Assembly (NCBI RefSeq): GCF_004634215.1
Contig: NZ_SMMH01000026.1
Location: 1 to 49,660 of the forward strand
Reading direction: 5' to 3'
DNA from: Deinococcus fonticola
Lineage (GTDB): Bacteria; Deinococcota; Deinococci; Deinococcales; Deinococcaceae
DNA: 49,660 bases
In this document: piece by piece, positions 12,008 through 20,388 of the stretch
How the letters are laid out: the number at the start of each line of letters is the position of its first letter
How positions within the stretch are numbered: the first letter of the stretch is position 1
The notes under the pieces: generated by a model
Told to the model about the DNA's origin: nothing
Seen by the model: only the letters and a program-made list of their open reading frames with translations
Databases searched by the model: none
Translations under genes and position numbers: made by a program

Positions 12008-12101
12008 AGCAGGTCTGCGAATTGCGTTCTTCGTCCTGCTCATCTCAATTCACTCGATTGACTCGGACAAAAAGCACTTCGCTCTTTTGTCAGATGCTTT
12101 A
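12005..12101. mobile_element. TA-flanked dispersed element (family 1, copy A)
   Basis: The left boundary is TAGAGCAG, in which TAG is the stop codon of the ABC ATPase; the right boundary is GATGCTTTA. On the minus strand it reads TAAAGCATCTGACAAAAGAG..., then TTTTTGTCCGAGTCAATCGA and GTGAATTGAGATGAG, closely matching copy B at 33584. It is about 97 bp and belongs to the shorter form. It ends just before the AAGGAGG ribosome site of the next gene. Confidence 0.75.
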
Positions 12102-12114
12102 AGGAGGTGCCGTA

Positions 12115-13287
12115 ATGCTGAAAACCGCCCAAACCACCCTGACAGAAGGCGTCATCAACCTGGCGGTGGGGCACCCTTCTCTGCCCATGCTGCCCCTGCG
12201 TGAAATGGAACAGGCCGCCGCCCACCGTTTCGCGCAGGGCGACGCGGAATTCCTCCAGTACGGGTTCGAGTGGGGTGACGGTTTCCTGCGCACCGAACTG
12301 GCGGCCTTCCTGACCCGCGAATACAGCCTGAACCAGGAGGATGGCTTGCCCGTGCAGGCCGAAGACCTGTTCATTTCCGGCGGGGTATCGCAGGCCCTCG
12401 ACCTGATCTGCGCCATGCTGACCGAACCGGGCGACACCATCATCGTGGAAGACCCCACCTACTTCTTCGCGTCTGGCATTTTCCGCAACCACCGCCTGAA
12501 CATCCGGACCGCCCCGGTAGACGGGCACGGCCTGAACGTGGACGCCCTGGAAAAACTGGTGCAGCAGCACCGGCCGAAGCTGGTGTACACCATCCCCACC
12601 CACCAGAACCCGTCCGGCGTGACCCTGAGTGAGGAGCGCCGGGAGAAACTGGTGCAACTGGCGCAGCAGCACGACTTTTACATCATGGCCGACGAGGTGT
12701 ATCACCTGCTGACCTTTGACGGTACGCCCCCGCGCAGCTTTTCCGCGTGGGTAGCGGCACAGGGCGAGGGTGGCCGGGTGCTGAGCCTGGGGAGTTTCAG
12801 CAAGATCCTGGCCCCCGGCACGCGCCTGGGCTGGATTCACGCACCTTCGGCCCTGCTGGAACGCCTGGCCCAGAACGGCATGATCATCAGCGGCGGGGGT
12901 TTCAGTCCGCTGGGCAGTGGCCTGATTCGCAGCATGCTCGAGCTGAACCTGCTCTCGCCGTACATTCAGAAGCTCCGCGACACCTTTCGCCACCGCGCCC
13001 ACGTCCTGGCCGACGCCCTGGACGACCTGCGCCCCCTGGGGATTCAGTTCCAGCGTCCGCGCGGCGGGTACTTCATCTGGGTCACCCTGCCTGAAAGCCT
13101 GAACAGTGACGACCTGCTGACCACCGCCCTGGAACGGGGCGTGCGCTTCCAGCCGGGCAACCTCTTCTCGCCGGACGGCACCCAGGGGAACAACCTGCGC
13201 CTGTGCTTCGCCTTCTACGAGGAAGATGACCTGCGCGAAGGCGTTCAGCGTTTAGGGCAGGCCATTCGGGCTATGCGGCGGCTTTGA
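12115..13287 (+). CDS. PLP-dependent aminotransferase (class I/II, 2-aminoadipate aminotransferase-like)
   Basis: The 390-residue enzyme belongs to the fold-type I aminotransferases of the LysN/MocR-like subgroup. It has AVGHPSLPMLPL near the start, VYTIPTHQNPSGVTLS, MADEVYHLLTFDG and the PLP-lysine motif SLGSFSKILAPGTRLGW (Lys230). The family transfers amino groups from amino acids such as 2-aminoadipate, aromatic or branched substrates to 2-oxoglutarate. AAGGAGG lies seven bases before the ATG. Its position after an amino-acid importer and before a 2-hydroxy-acid oxidase suggests degradation of an imported amino acid to a 2-oxo acid. The 107-bp gap from the ATPase is almost all a dispersed element. 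Confidence 0.88.
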   Translation: MLKTAQTTLTEGVINLAVGHPSLPMLPLREMEQAAAHRFAQGDAEFLQYGFEWGDGFLRTELAAFLTREYSLNQEDGLPVQAEDLFISGGVSQALDLICAMLTEPGDTIIVEDPTYFFASGIFRNHRLNIRTAPVDGHGLNVDALEKLVQQHRPKLVYTIPTHQNPSGVTLSEERREKLVQLAQQHDFYIMADEVYHLLTFDGTPPRSFSAWVAAQGEGGRVLSLGSFSKILAPGTRLGWIHAPSALLERLAQNGMIISGGGFSPLGSGLIRSMLELNLLSPYIQKLRDTFRHRAHVLADALDDLRPLGIQFQRPRGGYFIWVTLPESLNSDDLLTTALERGVRFQPGNLFSPDGTQGNNLRLCFAFYEEDDLREGVQRLGQAIRAMRRL

Positions 13288-13388
13288 ACGCTCCAGCGTG
13301 GATACTGAAAATGCACCCGCGTTCCCTACGTGCTGTTCAAGCCCGTCTTGTCTTGTGCAACGCCGTACGACACGGCAAAGGAGCGACC

Positions 13389-14480
13389 ATGACCCCGAAC
13401 CTGACCCGAAATCTGAGCCAGTACCTGAACCTGCAAGAACTGGAAGCCGCCGCCGCTGAAGTCCTCTCGCCCGCCGCTTTCGCTTACTACAGTGGCGGCG
13501 CGAACGACGAACATACGCTGCGCGAGAACCGCGACGGATACGCGCAGATCAAATTGCGACCCCGCATGCTGGTGGACGTCTCGAACATCGATACGGGTAC
13601 GTCGGTTCTGGGGGTGCCGCTGGCCTTCCCACTCGGCATTGCTCCGTGCGCCATGCACGGTCTGTGCCATCCGGATGCCGAGGTCGCCACCGCCCGCGCC
13701 GCCGCCGGCATGGGCAGCCTCATGACCCTCTCGACCATGAGTCACCGCACCATCGAGGACGTCTCGCAGGCCGCGCCTGGGCGCCTGTGGTTTCAGCTGT
13801 ACGTGTACAAAGACCGCGACATCAGCCGCGCCCTGATTCAGCGGGCCGAGGCGGCGGGGGCGCGCGCCCTGGTCGTCACCGTGGACGCTCCCGCGCTGGG
13901 CCGGCGCGAAGCCATCATCAAGACGCCCGTTCACATCGAACCCGGCACCATCCTGCCCAACATCGGCCCGCGCCGCGCCGGCAGTGAACACCTGGATGAC
14001 CTGCAATACTTCGACAGCCTCCTCGACCCGGCCCTCACCTGGCACGACCTCGCCTGGCTGCGCGAACAGACGACACTTCCCATTGTCCTCAAGGGCCTGC
14101 TGACCGCCGAGGACGCCCGGCTGGCCGCCGAGCACGGCTGCCATGTGTGGGCCAGCAACCACGGCGGACGGCAGCTGGACACCGCCGTGACCGCCCTGGA
14201 CGCCCTGCCCGAAATCGTGGAAGCGGTGGAAGGTCGGGTCGAGGTGTACCTGGACGGCGGCATTACCCGTGGTACCGACATCCTGAAAGCCGTGGCGCTC
14301 GGTGCCAAAGCCGTGTTTATCGCGCGCGCCGCCCTGTACGGCCTGGCCCTCGCCGGAGAAGAAGGCGTGCGCTACACCCTGCAACTTCTGCAAGACGAAT
14401 TCCGCCTCGCCATGATGCTCAGCGGCAAGACCAGGGTCAGTGAACTGGGGCCGGACTTGTTGAAAATCGAAACCACATGA
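13389..14480 (+). CDS. FMN-dependent alpha-hydroxy-acid oxidase (lactate/glycolate oxidase family)
   Basis: The 363-residue TIM-barrel flavoenzyme has YYSGGANDEHTLREN near residue 37, PLGIAPCAMHGLCHPDAE, the FMN-lysine region LPIVLKGLLTAEDA and the catalytic-histidine motif SNHGGRQLD near 257. A phosphate-binding end, DGGITRGTDILKAVALGAKA, follows. Members oxidise L-2-hydroxy acids to 2-oxo acids, reducing oxygen or quinone. ATG 13389 is preferred because AAAGGAG lies six bases upstream and family homology begins there; the frame is open back to 13284. It follows the aminotransferase by about 100 bp, in the same direction. Its start-side neighbours make a role in amino-acid-derived hydroxy-acid metabolism likely. 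Confidence 0.92.
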   Translation: MTPNLTRNLSQYLNLQELEAAAAEVLSPAAFAYYSGGANDEHTLRENRDGYAQIKLRPRMLVDVSNIDTGTSVLGVPLAFPLGIAPCAMHGLCHPDAEVATARAAAGMGSLMTLSTMSHRTIEDVSQAAPGRLWFQLYVYKDRDISRALIQRAEAAGARALVVTVDAPALGRREAIIKTPVHIEPGTILPNIGPRRAGSEHLDDLQYFDSLLDPALTWHDLAWLREQTTLPIVLKGLLTAEDARLAAEHGCHVWASNHGGRQLDTAVTALDALPEIVEAVEGRVEVYLDGGITRGTDILKAVALGAKAVFIARAALYGLALAGEEGVRYTLQLLQDEFRLAMMLSGKTRVSELGPDLLKIETT

Positions 14481-14971
14481 TGAACGACGTTTACAACAAA
14501 CTCAACAATTGGCTCGACAAAAGTCAAGGTAAAGAAATTGTCCTTGACCAGAAACGGCCTCGCGCATTTGAACGGGTCAAGCGACATACGCCGCAAGACA
14601 TCACGGAGTTCGAGGTGAAAACGGGAAAGCCACTTCCTCAGCCTTACGCAACCTTCCTGAAGGATGTCGGGGCGTGCCGCCTGTTTCTATTGGGGGGAAT
14701 CGGTGTTGAGTTCCTCTGCCTTGACGAAATGGCCGCCTTTTACACGCTGGCTTTCCCTGGCGAGGATTTCAATGATGTTGATTTCCTGCTGCCCGTTACA
14801 ATTTCGGCGTATGGCTCGCACCTTTTGATGCGTAGCGACGGAAAAATAGCCCTTTCCGATGTGGACATGCTGCCCGAAGACTGGGACGAATTTCTTGAAA
14901 GTTGGGTGGATTTTGACGAGTGGCTCAGCCATCTTGTGAATTCAGGCGGCAATTACTTCTACGGGTTATAA
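14477..14971 (+). CDS. SMI1/KNR4 (SUKH) family protein
   Basis: The 164-residue protein has the SUKH-type pattern: ITEFEVKTGKPLPQPYATFL near residue 40, then GGIGVEFLCLDEM, and a late acidic stretch WDEFLESWVDFDEWLSHLV. SUKH proteins are often immunity proteins against nuclease or deaminase toxins; many are orphans. No toxin gene is visible here. The base composition is clearly AT-richer than the flanking genes, with codons such as AAA, ATT and TTT that neighbours avoid, which suggests transfer. The ATG overlaps the upstream stop (ATGATGA), so translation may be coupled. Its end overlaps the convergent TetR gene by a few bases. Confidence 0.75.
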   Translation: MMNDVYNKLNNWLDKSQGKEIVLDQKRPRAFERVKRHTPQDITEFEVKTGKPLPQPYATFLKDVGACRLFLLGGIGVEFLCLDEMAAFYTLAFPGEDFNDVDFLLPVTISAYGSHLLMRSDGKIALSDVDMLPEDWDEFLESWVDFDEWLSHLVNSGGNYFYGL

Positions 14972-15577
14972 GTTTTGAGTTGTCATTGAGCTTGCGGATA
15001 CGGGTTTGAATAGGCTGTCGAGTACGGTTGGAACATCGTTTAAGTTCACTTGCCCAAGCAGGACGAGGTGGGCCAGTCCATGCACGGTTCCCCACAGGGC
15101 CGTTCCCAGTGCTTCGGGAGCGTGGCCGGGCAGGTCGCCGGCCTGAATGGCCTGGGCGAGAACTTCGGCCAGCAGGGCGTGATCCGCCTGGATGTAAGGC
15201 GTGAGGACGCTGGTCTGTCCGGGCCGGCACAGTTCCGGGTTGAAGATCAGCTGGAAGGCGTTGGGGTGCGCGGCGGCGTACTCAATATAGGCCGTGCCCA
15301 GACCGATCAACCGGGCGCGTGGGGTGCTGGCCTGCGCCGCCGCCGTCTGGGCCTGGCTGAAGGCTTTCATGCAGCGTTCGGCCAGCGCTTCCAGCAGTTG
15401 ATGCTTGTCCTCGAAGTGGTGATAGGGAGCAGCGTGACTGACACCCGCCTGCCGCGCCACCTCGCGCAGGCTGAACTGAGTGCCCTGTTGTTCCAGGAGC
15501 TGTGCGGCCGCGTCCAGCAGGGCTTCGCGGAGTTGCCCGTGGTGATAGTGGCGTCCCGCCGCGACCAATCTTGACAT
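14966..15577 (-). CDS. TetR/AcrR-family transcriptional regulator
   Basis: The 203-residue protein has the TetR helix-turn-helix (LREALLDAAAQLLEQQG, then FSLREVARQAGVSHAAPYHH, F, and KHQLLEALAERC) at residues 15-65. A helical ligand domain of the WHG type follows (GLGTAYIEYAAAHPNAFQLIF). ATG 15577 was chosen; a TTG two codons upstream is an alternative. TAGAAT lies seven bases before the ATG, so the transcript may be leaderless. Two operator-like palindromes overlap and precede the start, which argues for autorepression together with the divergent oxidoreductase gene. Confidence 0.9.
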   Translation of the reverse strand: MSRLVAAGRHYHHGQLREALLDAAAQLLEQQGTQFSLREVARQAGVSHAAPYHHFEDKHQLLEALAERCMKAFSQAQTAAAQASTPRARLIGLGTAYIEYAAAHPNAFQLIFNPELCRPGQTSVLTPYIQADHALLAEVLAQAIQAGDLPGHAPEALGTALWGTVHGLAHLVLLGQVNLNDVPTVLDSLFKPVSASSMTTQNL

Positions 15578-15610
15578 TGGCAAGATTCTACCTTAAGTTG
15601 ACAGTGTCAA
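15567..15610. promoter_or_regulatory. Two operator-like palindromes in the TetR/oxidoreductase divergon
   Basis: The first site is ATCTTGACATTGGCAAGAT (inside 15567-15587), an imperfect palindrome that spans the TetR start codon. The second is TTGACAGTGTCAA (15598-15610), a perfect palindrome around a central base; with its flanks it reads AGTTGACAGTGTCAAGAT. Both share TTGACA and CAAGAT, and their centres are 27 bp apart. The TetR -10 box TAGAAT lies between them. Confidence 0.75.
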
Positions 15611-15648
15611 GATTGCGGGCGGCGTGTGGCTGCCCTGGAGGTTCAACC

Positions 15649-16260
15649 GTGCGCACCCTCGTTCTCATCGGCCACCCCAACCCCGACAGCTACTGCCATG
15701 CCCTGGCCCACCACTACGCCCAGGCCGCCCGGCAAGGTGGTGCCGAAGTGCACATCCTCGACCTTGCCCGGCTGAATTTTGACCCCTCACTGCACCGCGG
15801 CTACCGGTCGATCCAGCCACTCGAACCTGACCTGCAACGCGCCCAGGAACTCCTGACCTGGTGTCAGCACCTGCTCGTGGTCACGCCCACCTGGTGGAGT
15901 TCCATGCCCGCCGTCCTGAAAGGGTTCATCGACCGGATTTTCCTGCCCGGGTTCGCCTTCAAGTACCGTCCCGGACACCTGATACCGGAGAAACTTCTGC
16001 GGGGCCGCACCGCCCGCCTGATCGTCACCACCGACTCACCGCCGCTGCTGCTGCGTACCGTCATGGGCGACAGCACCGTGAGAGCCATCGCTCAGGGCGT
16101 GCTGGGGTTCAGCGGCTTCAAGGTCAAAAGCACCCGCTTCGGCATACTGCGTACCAGCACACCAAGGCAGCGGGAAGCGTGGCTGGCCCAGACGGTCAGG
16201 CTGGCGCAGCGGGATCATGCCCACTCCCGCGCCCGACCGCCAGCCTTCACTCCTTCGTAA
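15649..16260 (+). CDS. NAD(P)H-dependent oxidoreductase (flavodoxin-like fold, NQO/KefF type)
   Basis: The 203-residue protein has the family's flavodoxin-like start, VRTLVLIGHPNPDSYCHALA, with the FMN/FAD phosphate site. The motif VVTPTWWSSMPAVLKGFIDR and FLPGFAFKYRPG follow at about residues 80-110. Members reduce quinones, azo compounds or nitroaromatics, or modulate potassium efflux. GTG 15649 is preferred because GGAGG lies seven bases upstream. It is divergent from the TetR repressor and shares its operators, so induction by an electrophile or xenobiotic is likely. Its 3' end overlaps the convergent mutS end by 14 bp. Confidence 0.86.
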   Translation: MRTLVLIGHPNPDSYCHALAHHYAQAARQGGAEVHILDLARLNFDPSLHRGYRSIQPLEPDLQRAQELLTWCQHLLVVTPTWWSSMPAVLKGFIDRIFLPGFAFKYRPGHLIPEKLLRGRTARLIVTTDSPPLLLRTVMGDSTVRAIAQGVLGFSGFKVKSTRFGILRTSTPRQREAWLAQTVRLAQRDHAHSRARPPAFTPS

Positions 16261-18784
16261 CCTCGCGTTGCCAGCGGTGCAATACCTCCAAAGCCTGCAT
16301 CGGCGTCAGGCGGCTCAAATCCAATGTGGCGAGTTCCTGCATGAGTTTCCGGTCGTCGCCGCTGGTGTTCAGGGCGGTCAGGAGTTTCGCGGCGCGGTTC
16401 GTGACCGGCGCGGGCAACCCGGCGAGGCGGGCGACTTCCACGCCGTAGCTCTGGCGGGCGGCACCGGGAATGACCTGGTGGTAGAAGGTGAGACCACCCG
16501 TTCCTCCATTTTTGGTCTCGTCTTCCTCGGCGGCGACGTGCAGGTTCACCAGGCCGGGATGGTCGGTTTCCAGGCGCGTCAGCTCGAAGTAGTGGGTGGC
16601 GAAGAGCGTGTGGGCGCGGGTGGCGTGCAGGTGCTCCAGCGCGGCCTGGGCGATGGCAAGGCCGTCCAGAGTACTGGTGCCGCGCCCCACCTCGTCGAGA
16701 ATCACCAGGCTGCGGTGGGTGGCGCTGTGCAAGATGGCGGCCAGTTCGGTCATTTCCACCATGAAGGTGCTGCGCCCGCCCGCCAGGTCGTCGCTGGCCC
16801 CGATGCGGGTGTGAATGGCGTCGTACACGGGCAGGTGCGCTCCGTCTGCCGGAACGAAGGAACCGATCTGGTGCAGCAGGGCGCACAGGGCCACGGTGCG
16901 CAGGTAGGTGCTTTTGCCGGCCATGTTCGGCCCGGTCAGCAGCAGGGTAAAGCGGTGGGGACTCAGTTCCGCGTCGTTCGGAACAAATTTGCCCCCGGTG
17001 GCCTGCTCGACCACGGGGTGACGCGCCTGCCGGAGGGTGGCGGGGCCGTCGGTGGTTTGGGGACGCGTCCAGCCTTTCTCGGCGGCGATTTCGGCCAGGG
17101 TGGTCAGCACGTCCAGTTCCGACAGCGCTCCGGCGGCTTCGGCGAGAGGCTCGGCGTGCGCGGCCAGCGACTCGCGCAGTTCGGTGAACACGTCCACTTC
17201 CAGGCGACCGGCGGCCAGCTCCAGGCGGGCAATTTCGCGTTCGTGTTCGCGCAGGTCCGGGCGGGTGAAGCGGGCGCGGTCTTTCAGCGTGGCGATCTGG
17301 CGGTAATCGGCGGGCACCTTACTCAGGTGCGCTCCGGTCACTTCCAGGTAGTACCCGAACACGTTGTTGTACCCCACCTTCAGGCTGCCGATGCCGGTGC
17401 GCGCCCGCTCGGTCACTTCCAGCTGGGCCAGCCATTCGCGGTGCCCCATGGCCCCGGCACGCAGGTCGTCCAGCTCGGCGTGAAACCCGTCGCGGATCAG
17501 GCCGCCGTCCCCGATGCGGATGGGTGGGTCGTCGACCATGGCGGCGCGAATGCGCGTCACCACGTCCGGCAGGCTGCCCAGGCGGGCGCGAATACCGCCC
17601 AACAGGCCGTCCTGCGCGGGCAGCAGCCCCGCGGCTTCCGGCAACAGTTCCAGCGTGCGGGCCAGCGCCGCAATTTCGCGGGGCGTGGCGCGGCGTGTGG
17701 CGACGCGGGCGGCCAGGCGTTCCAGATCGTGGGCGCGGTACAGCAGTGAACGAACGGCGCCGCGCAGATCCGGGGCGCGGGTCAGAAGTTCCACGCTGTC
17801 CAGCCGGGCGCGAATGCTGAGTTCATCGAGCAGCGGCGCCCGCAGCCACGCCCGCAGGCGGCGTTTGCCCCCGGCGGTGCGCGTCTGCGCCAGCACGTCC
17901 ATCAGCGTCACACCCTGCGGAGACTGCGCCTGAAACAGTTCCAGGGCGCGGGCGGCGGTGTCTGAAAGGCGCATATGCGCTCCCGGCTCGAAGCGCACGA
18001 TGCGGCGCACCATTTCCAGATGTCCCTGCTGCGTCAGTTTGGCGTACCCCAGCACCGCCCCGCAGGCGCGCACCAGGGCGGCCGTGCTCAGCGTGCCGGG
18101 CACTTCGCCCAGATGCGCGGCCAACTCCTGCCGGGACGCGTCCTCACCAAAGTTGGCCGGCGACAGCATCACCGGAAAGCGCGCCTGAAAGTCGCTGAGG
18201 AGGGCCGGGTTGCCGCTCAGTTCCGGGGCCAGCAGCACCTCGCGGGCGCGGTGGCGCGACAGTTCGTCGTACAGCGCCAGCCGGGTGTGAAAGGCCGCCG
18301 TGCGGAACTCGCCGGTCGAAACGTCCAGCAGCGCCAGCGCGTACCCGTCCCCGGTGGCGACCGCCGCCAGGTAGTTTTCATCGGCGCTGAGGTGGCGTTC
18401 CTCGGTGACGGTGCCGGGTGTCAGCAGCTGCGTGACCTTGCGCTCCACCAGACCGCTGCCCGCTTCCTCAGTCTGGTCGGCCACCGCCACGCACACGCCC
18501 GCCGCCAGCAGCTTCTCCACGTTCTGGTCGAGTGCCCGCAGGGGAATACCGGCCATGGGCGTCGAGAAGTCCTTGCTGCTCTTGTGCGTCAGCGCCAGGG
18601 AAAGTAGCCGGGCGGTGCGTTCGGCGTCCTCACCGAAGGTCTCGTAGAAATCGCCCACCTGAAACAGCAGGATGGCGTGCGGAAGCTGGGCGGCCACGTC
18701 GTCCCGCATCTGCACGTACTGCTCCAGCATGGGTGGCAAAGCCCCCGCCCCGGTTCCTTTGAGGACACTCTGCGCCGATTTCAC
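16247..18784 (-). CDS. mutS: DNA mismatch repair protein MutS
   Basis: The protein of about 845 residues has the mismatch-recognition domain with LLFQVGDFYETFGEDA near the start (the FxE mismatch-probing motif), the connector and lever domains, and the C-terminal ABC ATPase. ATPase motifs are LLLTGPNMAGKSTYLRTVAL (Walker A), LVILDEVGRGTSTLDG (Walker B) and TLFATHYFELT. MutS binds mispaired bases and recruits MutL. The start is uncertain: GTG 18784 and GTG 18802 precede the conserved block and ATG 18730 begins at MLEQYVQMRDD; the frame is open to 18979, but that part is unlike the family. No mutL is adjacent in this window. Confidence 0.95.
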   Translation of the reverse strand: MKSAQSVLKGTGAGALPPMLEQYVQMRDDVAAQLPHAILLFQVGDFYETFGEDAERTARLLSLALTHKSSKDFSTPMAGIPLRALDQNVEKLLAAGVCVAVADQTEEAGSGLVERKVTQLLTPGTVTEERHLSADENYLAAVATGDGYALALLDVSTGEFRTAAFHTRLALYDELSRHRAREVLLAPELSGNPALLSDFQARFPVMLSPANFGEDASRQELAAHLGEVPGTLSTAALVRACGAVLGYAKLTQQGHLEMVRRIVRFEPGAHMRLSDTAARALELFQAQSPQGVTLMDVLAQTRTAGGKRRLRAWLRAPLLDELSIRARLDSVELLTRAPDLRGAVRSLLYRAHDLERLAARVATRRATPREIAALARTLELLPEAAGLLPAQDGLLGGIRARLGSLPDVVTRIRAAMVDDPPIRIGDGGLIRDGFHAELDDLRAGAMGHREWLAQLEVTERARTGIGSLKVGYNNVFGYYLEVTGAHLSKVPADYRQIATLKDRARFTRPDLREHEREIARLELAAGRLEVDVFTELRESLAAHAEPLAEAAGALSELDVLTTLAEIAAEKGWTRPQTTDGPATLRQARHPVVEQATGGKFVPNDAELSPHRFTLLLTGPNMAGKSTYLRTVALCALLHQIGSFVPADGAHLPVYDAIHTRIGASDDLAGGRSTFMVEMTELAAILHSATHRSLVILDEVGRGTSTLDGLAIAQAALEHLHATRAHTLFATHYFELTRLETDHPGLVNLHVAAEEDETKNGGTGGLTFYHQVIPGAARQSYGVEVARLAGLPAPVTNRAAKLLTALNTSGDDRKLMQELATLDLSRLTPMQALEVLHRWQREVTKE

Positions 18785-18948
18785 CGCAGAAGCATAGCGC
18801 ACAATCCCTCTGTTGACAGCGAAATATACAGGTGCAATTTCATTCAAAAACGACCCTAGCAGGCTGGCATGCCATCGATTCAGGAGTAAGGCTTGAACCG
18901 AGAATTCTGCTTGCTGCGCCCCACGACTCGTCAATAGAATGGGTCTCC

Positions 18949-19410
18949 ATGCGACTGACCGCTCTGGCCCTCCTGACACTCACCAGCCTGGGTGCTGCCC
19001 AGACCAGTCAGGTTAAACTGACCGACGCGCAGCTTCTTGACGGTTCAAAGAAGTTTTACGACACCTACTTGCAGGCCGTCAAAGCCAACAACGGCAAGCA
19101 GCTGGCCGAGCTTTACCACGACACCGCCAGCATTGTGGTGGATCGGCACTCCGGGAATGGAGAGATTCGTACCCTGAAAATGAGTGGCGTTCAGTACAAG
19201 GCTCTGCTGCGCAGTATTCCATTGGTGGAAACTCCAGACCTTCACCGTAACCCCACCTTCCAGCTTCTGAAGGGCGGCATTGTTCAGATCGATACGCAAC
19301 GCCAGAGTGTCAGCCGCGGGTACAGCGCCCCGAATACTTTTTACGTTCAGCCAGATACGGCCGGTCGCTTCTGGATCATCGCCGAAAAAGGCATCCAGAA
19401 AGTCAAGTAG
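18949..19410 (+). CDS. Secreted protein of unknown function, possibly NTF2-like
   Basis: The 153-residue product has a clear Sec signal peptide (MRLTALALLTLTSLGAAQ) and a mature domain of about 135 residues. FYDTYLQAVKANNGKQLAEL followed by YHDTASIVVDRH resembles the helix-strand start of SnoaL/NTF2-like proteins, but this is only a suggestion. TAGAAT lies eight bases before the ATG (18935-18940), compatible with a leaderless transcript. It is divergent from mutS. Confidence 0.7.
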   Translation: MRLTALALLTLTSLGAAQTSQVKLTDAQLLDGSKKFYDTYLQAVKANNGKQLAELYHDTASIVVDRHSGNGEIRTLKMSGVQYKALLRSIPLVETPDLHRNPTFQLLKGGIVQIDTQRQSVSRGYSAPNTFYVQPDTAGRFWIIAEKGIQKVK

Positions 19411-19560
19411 TGGAGGCCGATCTCTCCCTCCTGAGCACCGGCCAGATTAAGATGCCTGGCGGTGGAGTGGCGGAGAGTCGAGTCACAGAAAAATGCCAGA
19501 CCGTCTGTGGCGGCCAACAGGCACAGGGATAAAGGGGCCGCTCTGATATATGTACCTCTG

Positions 19561-20037
19561 ATGCAAAGCCCTACCAGGTCTGGCCCCCCTGTAGCTGTCG
19601 AGGCAGTCACCTCCGAGACCTGGAGGGCGGTGGCTGCCCTCCAGGTCAGGCCTGAGCAGCAGGAAAGCGTCAATCCACCGGTCTTCAATCTGGCTTTATA
19701 CCAGTACAGTCCTGCCGGATGGTCGCCCCTGGCCGTGCGAAGCGGTGATCAGGTCGTTGGCTTTCTGATGTGGGCGGTCGACCCGCAGGACGGCAGTTGC
19801 TGGCTGGGCGGGATTATGGTGGACGCGGCCTTTCAAGGTCAGGGGTATGGCAAACAAGCTGCCCTGGCCGCCGTGGCCGCCCTGGAAACGCAGCATGGAG
19901 ACCGACGCTTCGCCCTGTCCTATCATCCGGGAAATACCGTGGCCCGCCACCTGTATCTGGGGCTGGGTTTCGAGGAAACAGGGGAATTGGAAGATGAAGA
20001 AGTGGTGGCCCGACTGACCTTCCCTTCGGAGCCGTAA
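19561..20037 (+). CDS. GNAT-family N-acetyltransferase
   Basis: The 158-residue protein has the GNAT fold. The acetyl-CoA loop is GIMVDAAFQGQGYGKQA near residue 90 (Q-x-x-G-x-G/A type), followed by helix alpha 3 and NTVARHLYLGLGFEETGE. The pattern is closest to spermine/spermidine or small-molecule acetyltransferases, but the substrate cannot be read. ATG 19561 was chosen because the family start lies there; no strong Shine-Dalgarno is visible. A hairpin followed by six T residues ends about 130 bp downstream (20124-20170). Confidence 0.85.
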   Translation: MQSPTRSGPPVAVEAVTSETWRAVAALQVRPEQQESVNPPVFNLALYQYSPAGWSPLAVRSGDQVVGFLMWAVDPQDGSCWLGGIMVDAAFQGQGYGKQAALAAVAALETQHGDRRFALSYHPGNTVARHLYLGLGFEETGELEDEEVVARLTFPSEP

Positions 20038-20123
20038 GCGCTTTCCGCAGGCCCTTACAGGCCGGGTTCCAGCTCCGTCAGGCGCGGGAGAAAGGGCCAT
20101 CCCTCCAGACGGGCCGTGTGGGC

Positions 20124-20170
20124 CGATGGGGACTTTTTCGTACCCCGCAGGCTGCCCCCCATCGTTTTTT
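20124..20170 (+). terminator. Intrinsic terminator downstream of the GNAT gene
   Basis: CGATGGGG (20124-20131) pairs with CCCCATCG (20157-20164) and is followed at once by TTTTTT. The 25-base loop contains TTTTTCG and is G/C-rich otherwise. It lies in the 350-bp gap between the GNAT gene and the HspR-like gene; the rest of the gap shows no convincing coding sequence. Confidence 0.65.
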
Positions 20171-20372
20171 CCTGTCACCTGGCCGATGTTTAGCTCAACC
20201 TATCAGGGGCTGGGTTGTGCTCTCTCCCGGAGCACGCTGGTGCCCTGCTGGCTTTCTGCCACACGGTGATGGAGCTGAGGCCTTATGTTTTCAGTTCAAG
20301 AATCCAGATTTGCTTTCTCTGTGTCGTAAAAACCCTTTGTTCAGATACCACCCTCATAAACCCTGCTTCCGG

Positions 20373-20382
20373 TATACTCAAG
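20373..20382 (+). promoter_or_regulatory. -10 box and HAIR-like half-site before the HspR-like gene
   Basis: TATACT (20373-20378) lies ten bases before the ATG and overlaps ACTCAAG (20376-20382). ACTCAAG is the right half of the HAIR element bound by HspR in actinomycetes. The left half (CTTGAGT) is not recognisable at the expected position, so autoregulation is possible but not shown. Confidence 0.45.
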
Positions 20383-20388
20383 CAAGGT

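Noticed and set aside
12115..12160. Possible programmed frameshift joining the ATPase and aminotransferase
   Set aside because: The ATPase ends at a normal stop, and the next gene has its own strong ribosome site.
16217..17749. Plus-strand open frame opposite mutS
   Set aside because: Shadow of mutS; no start signal or domain.
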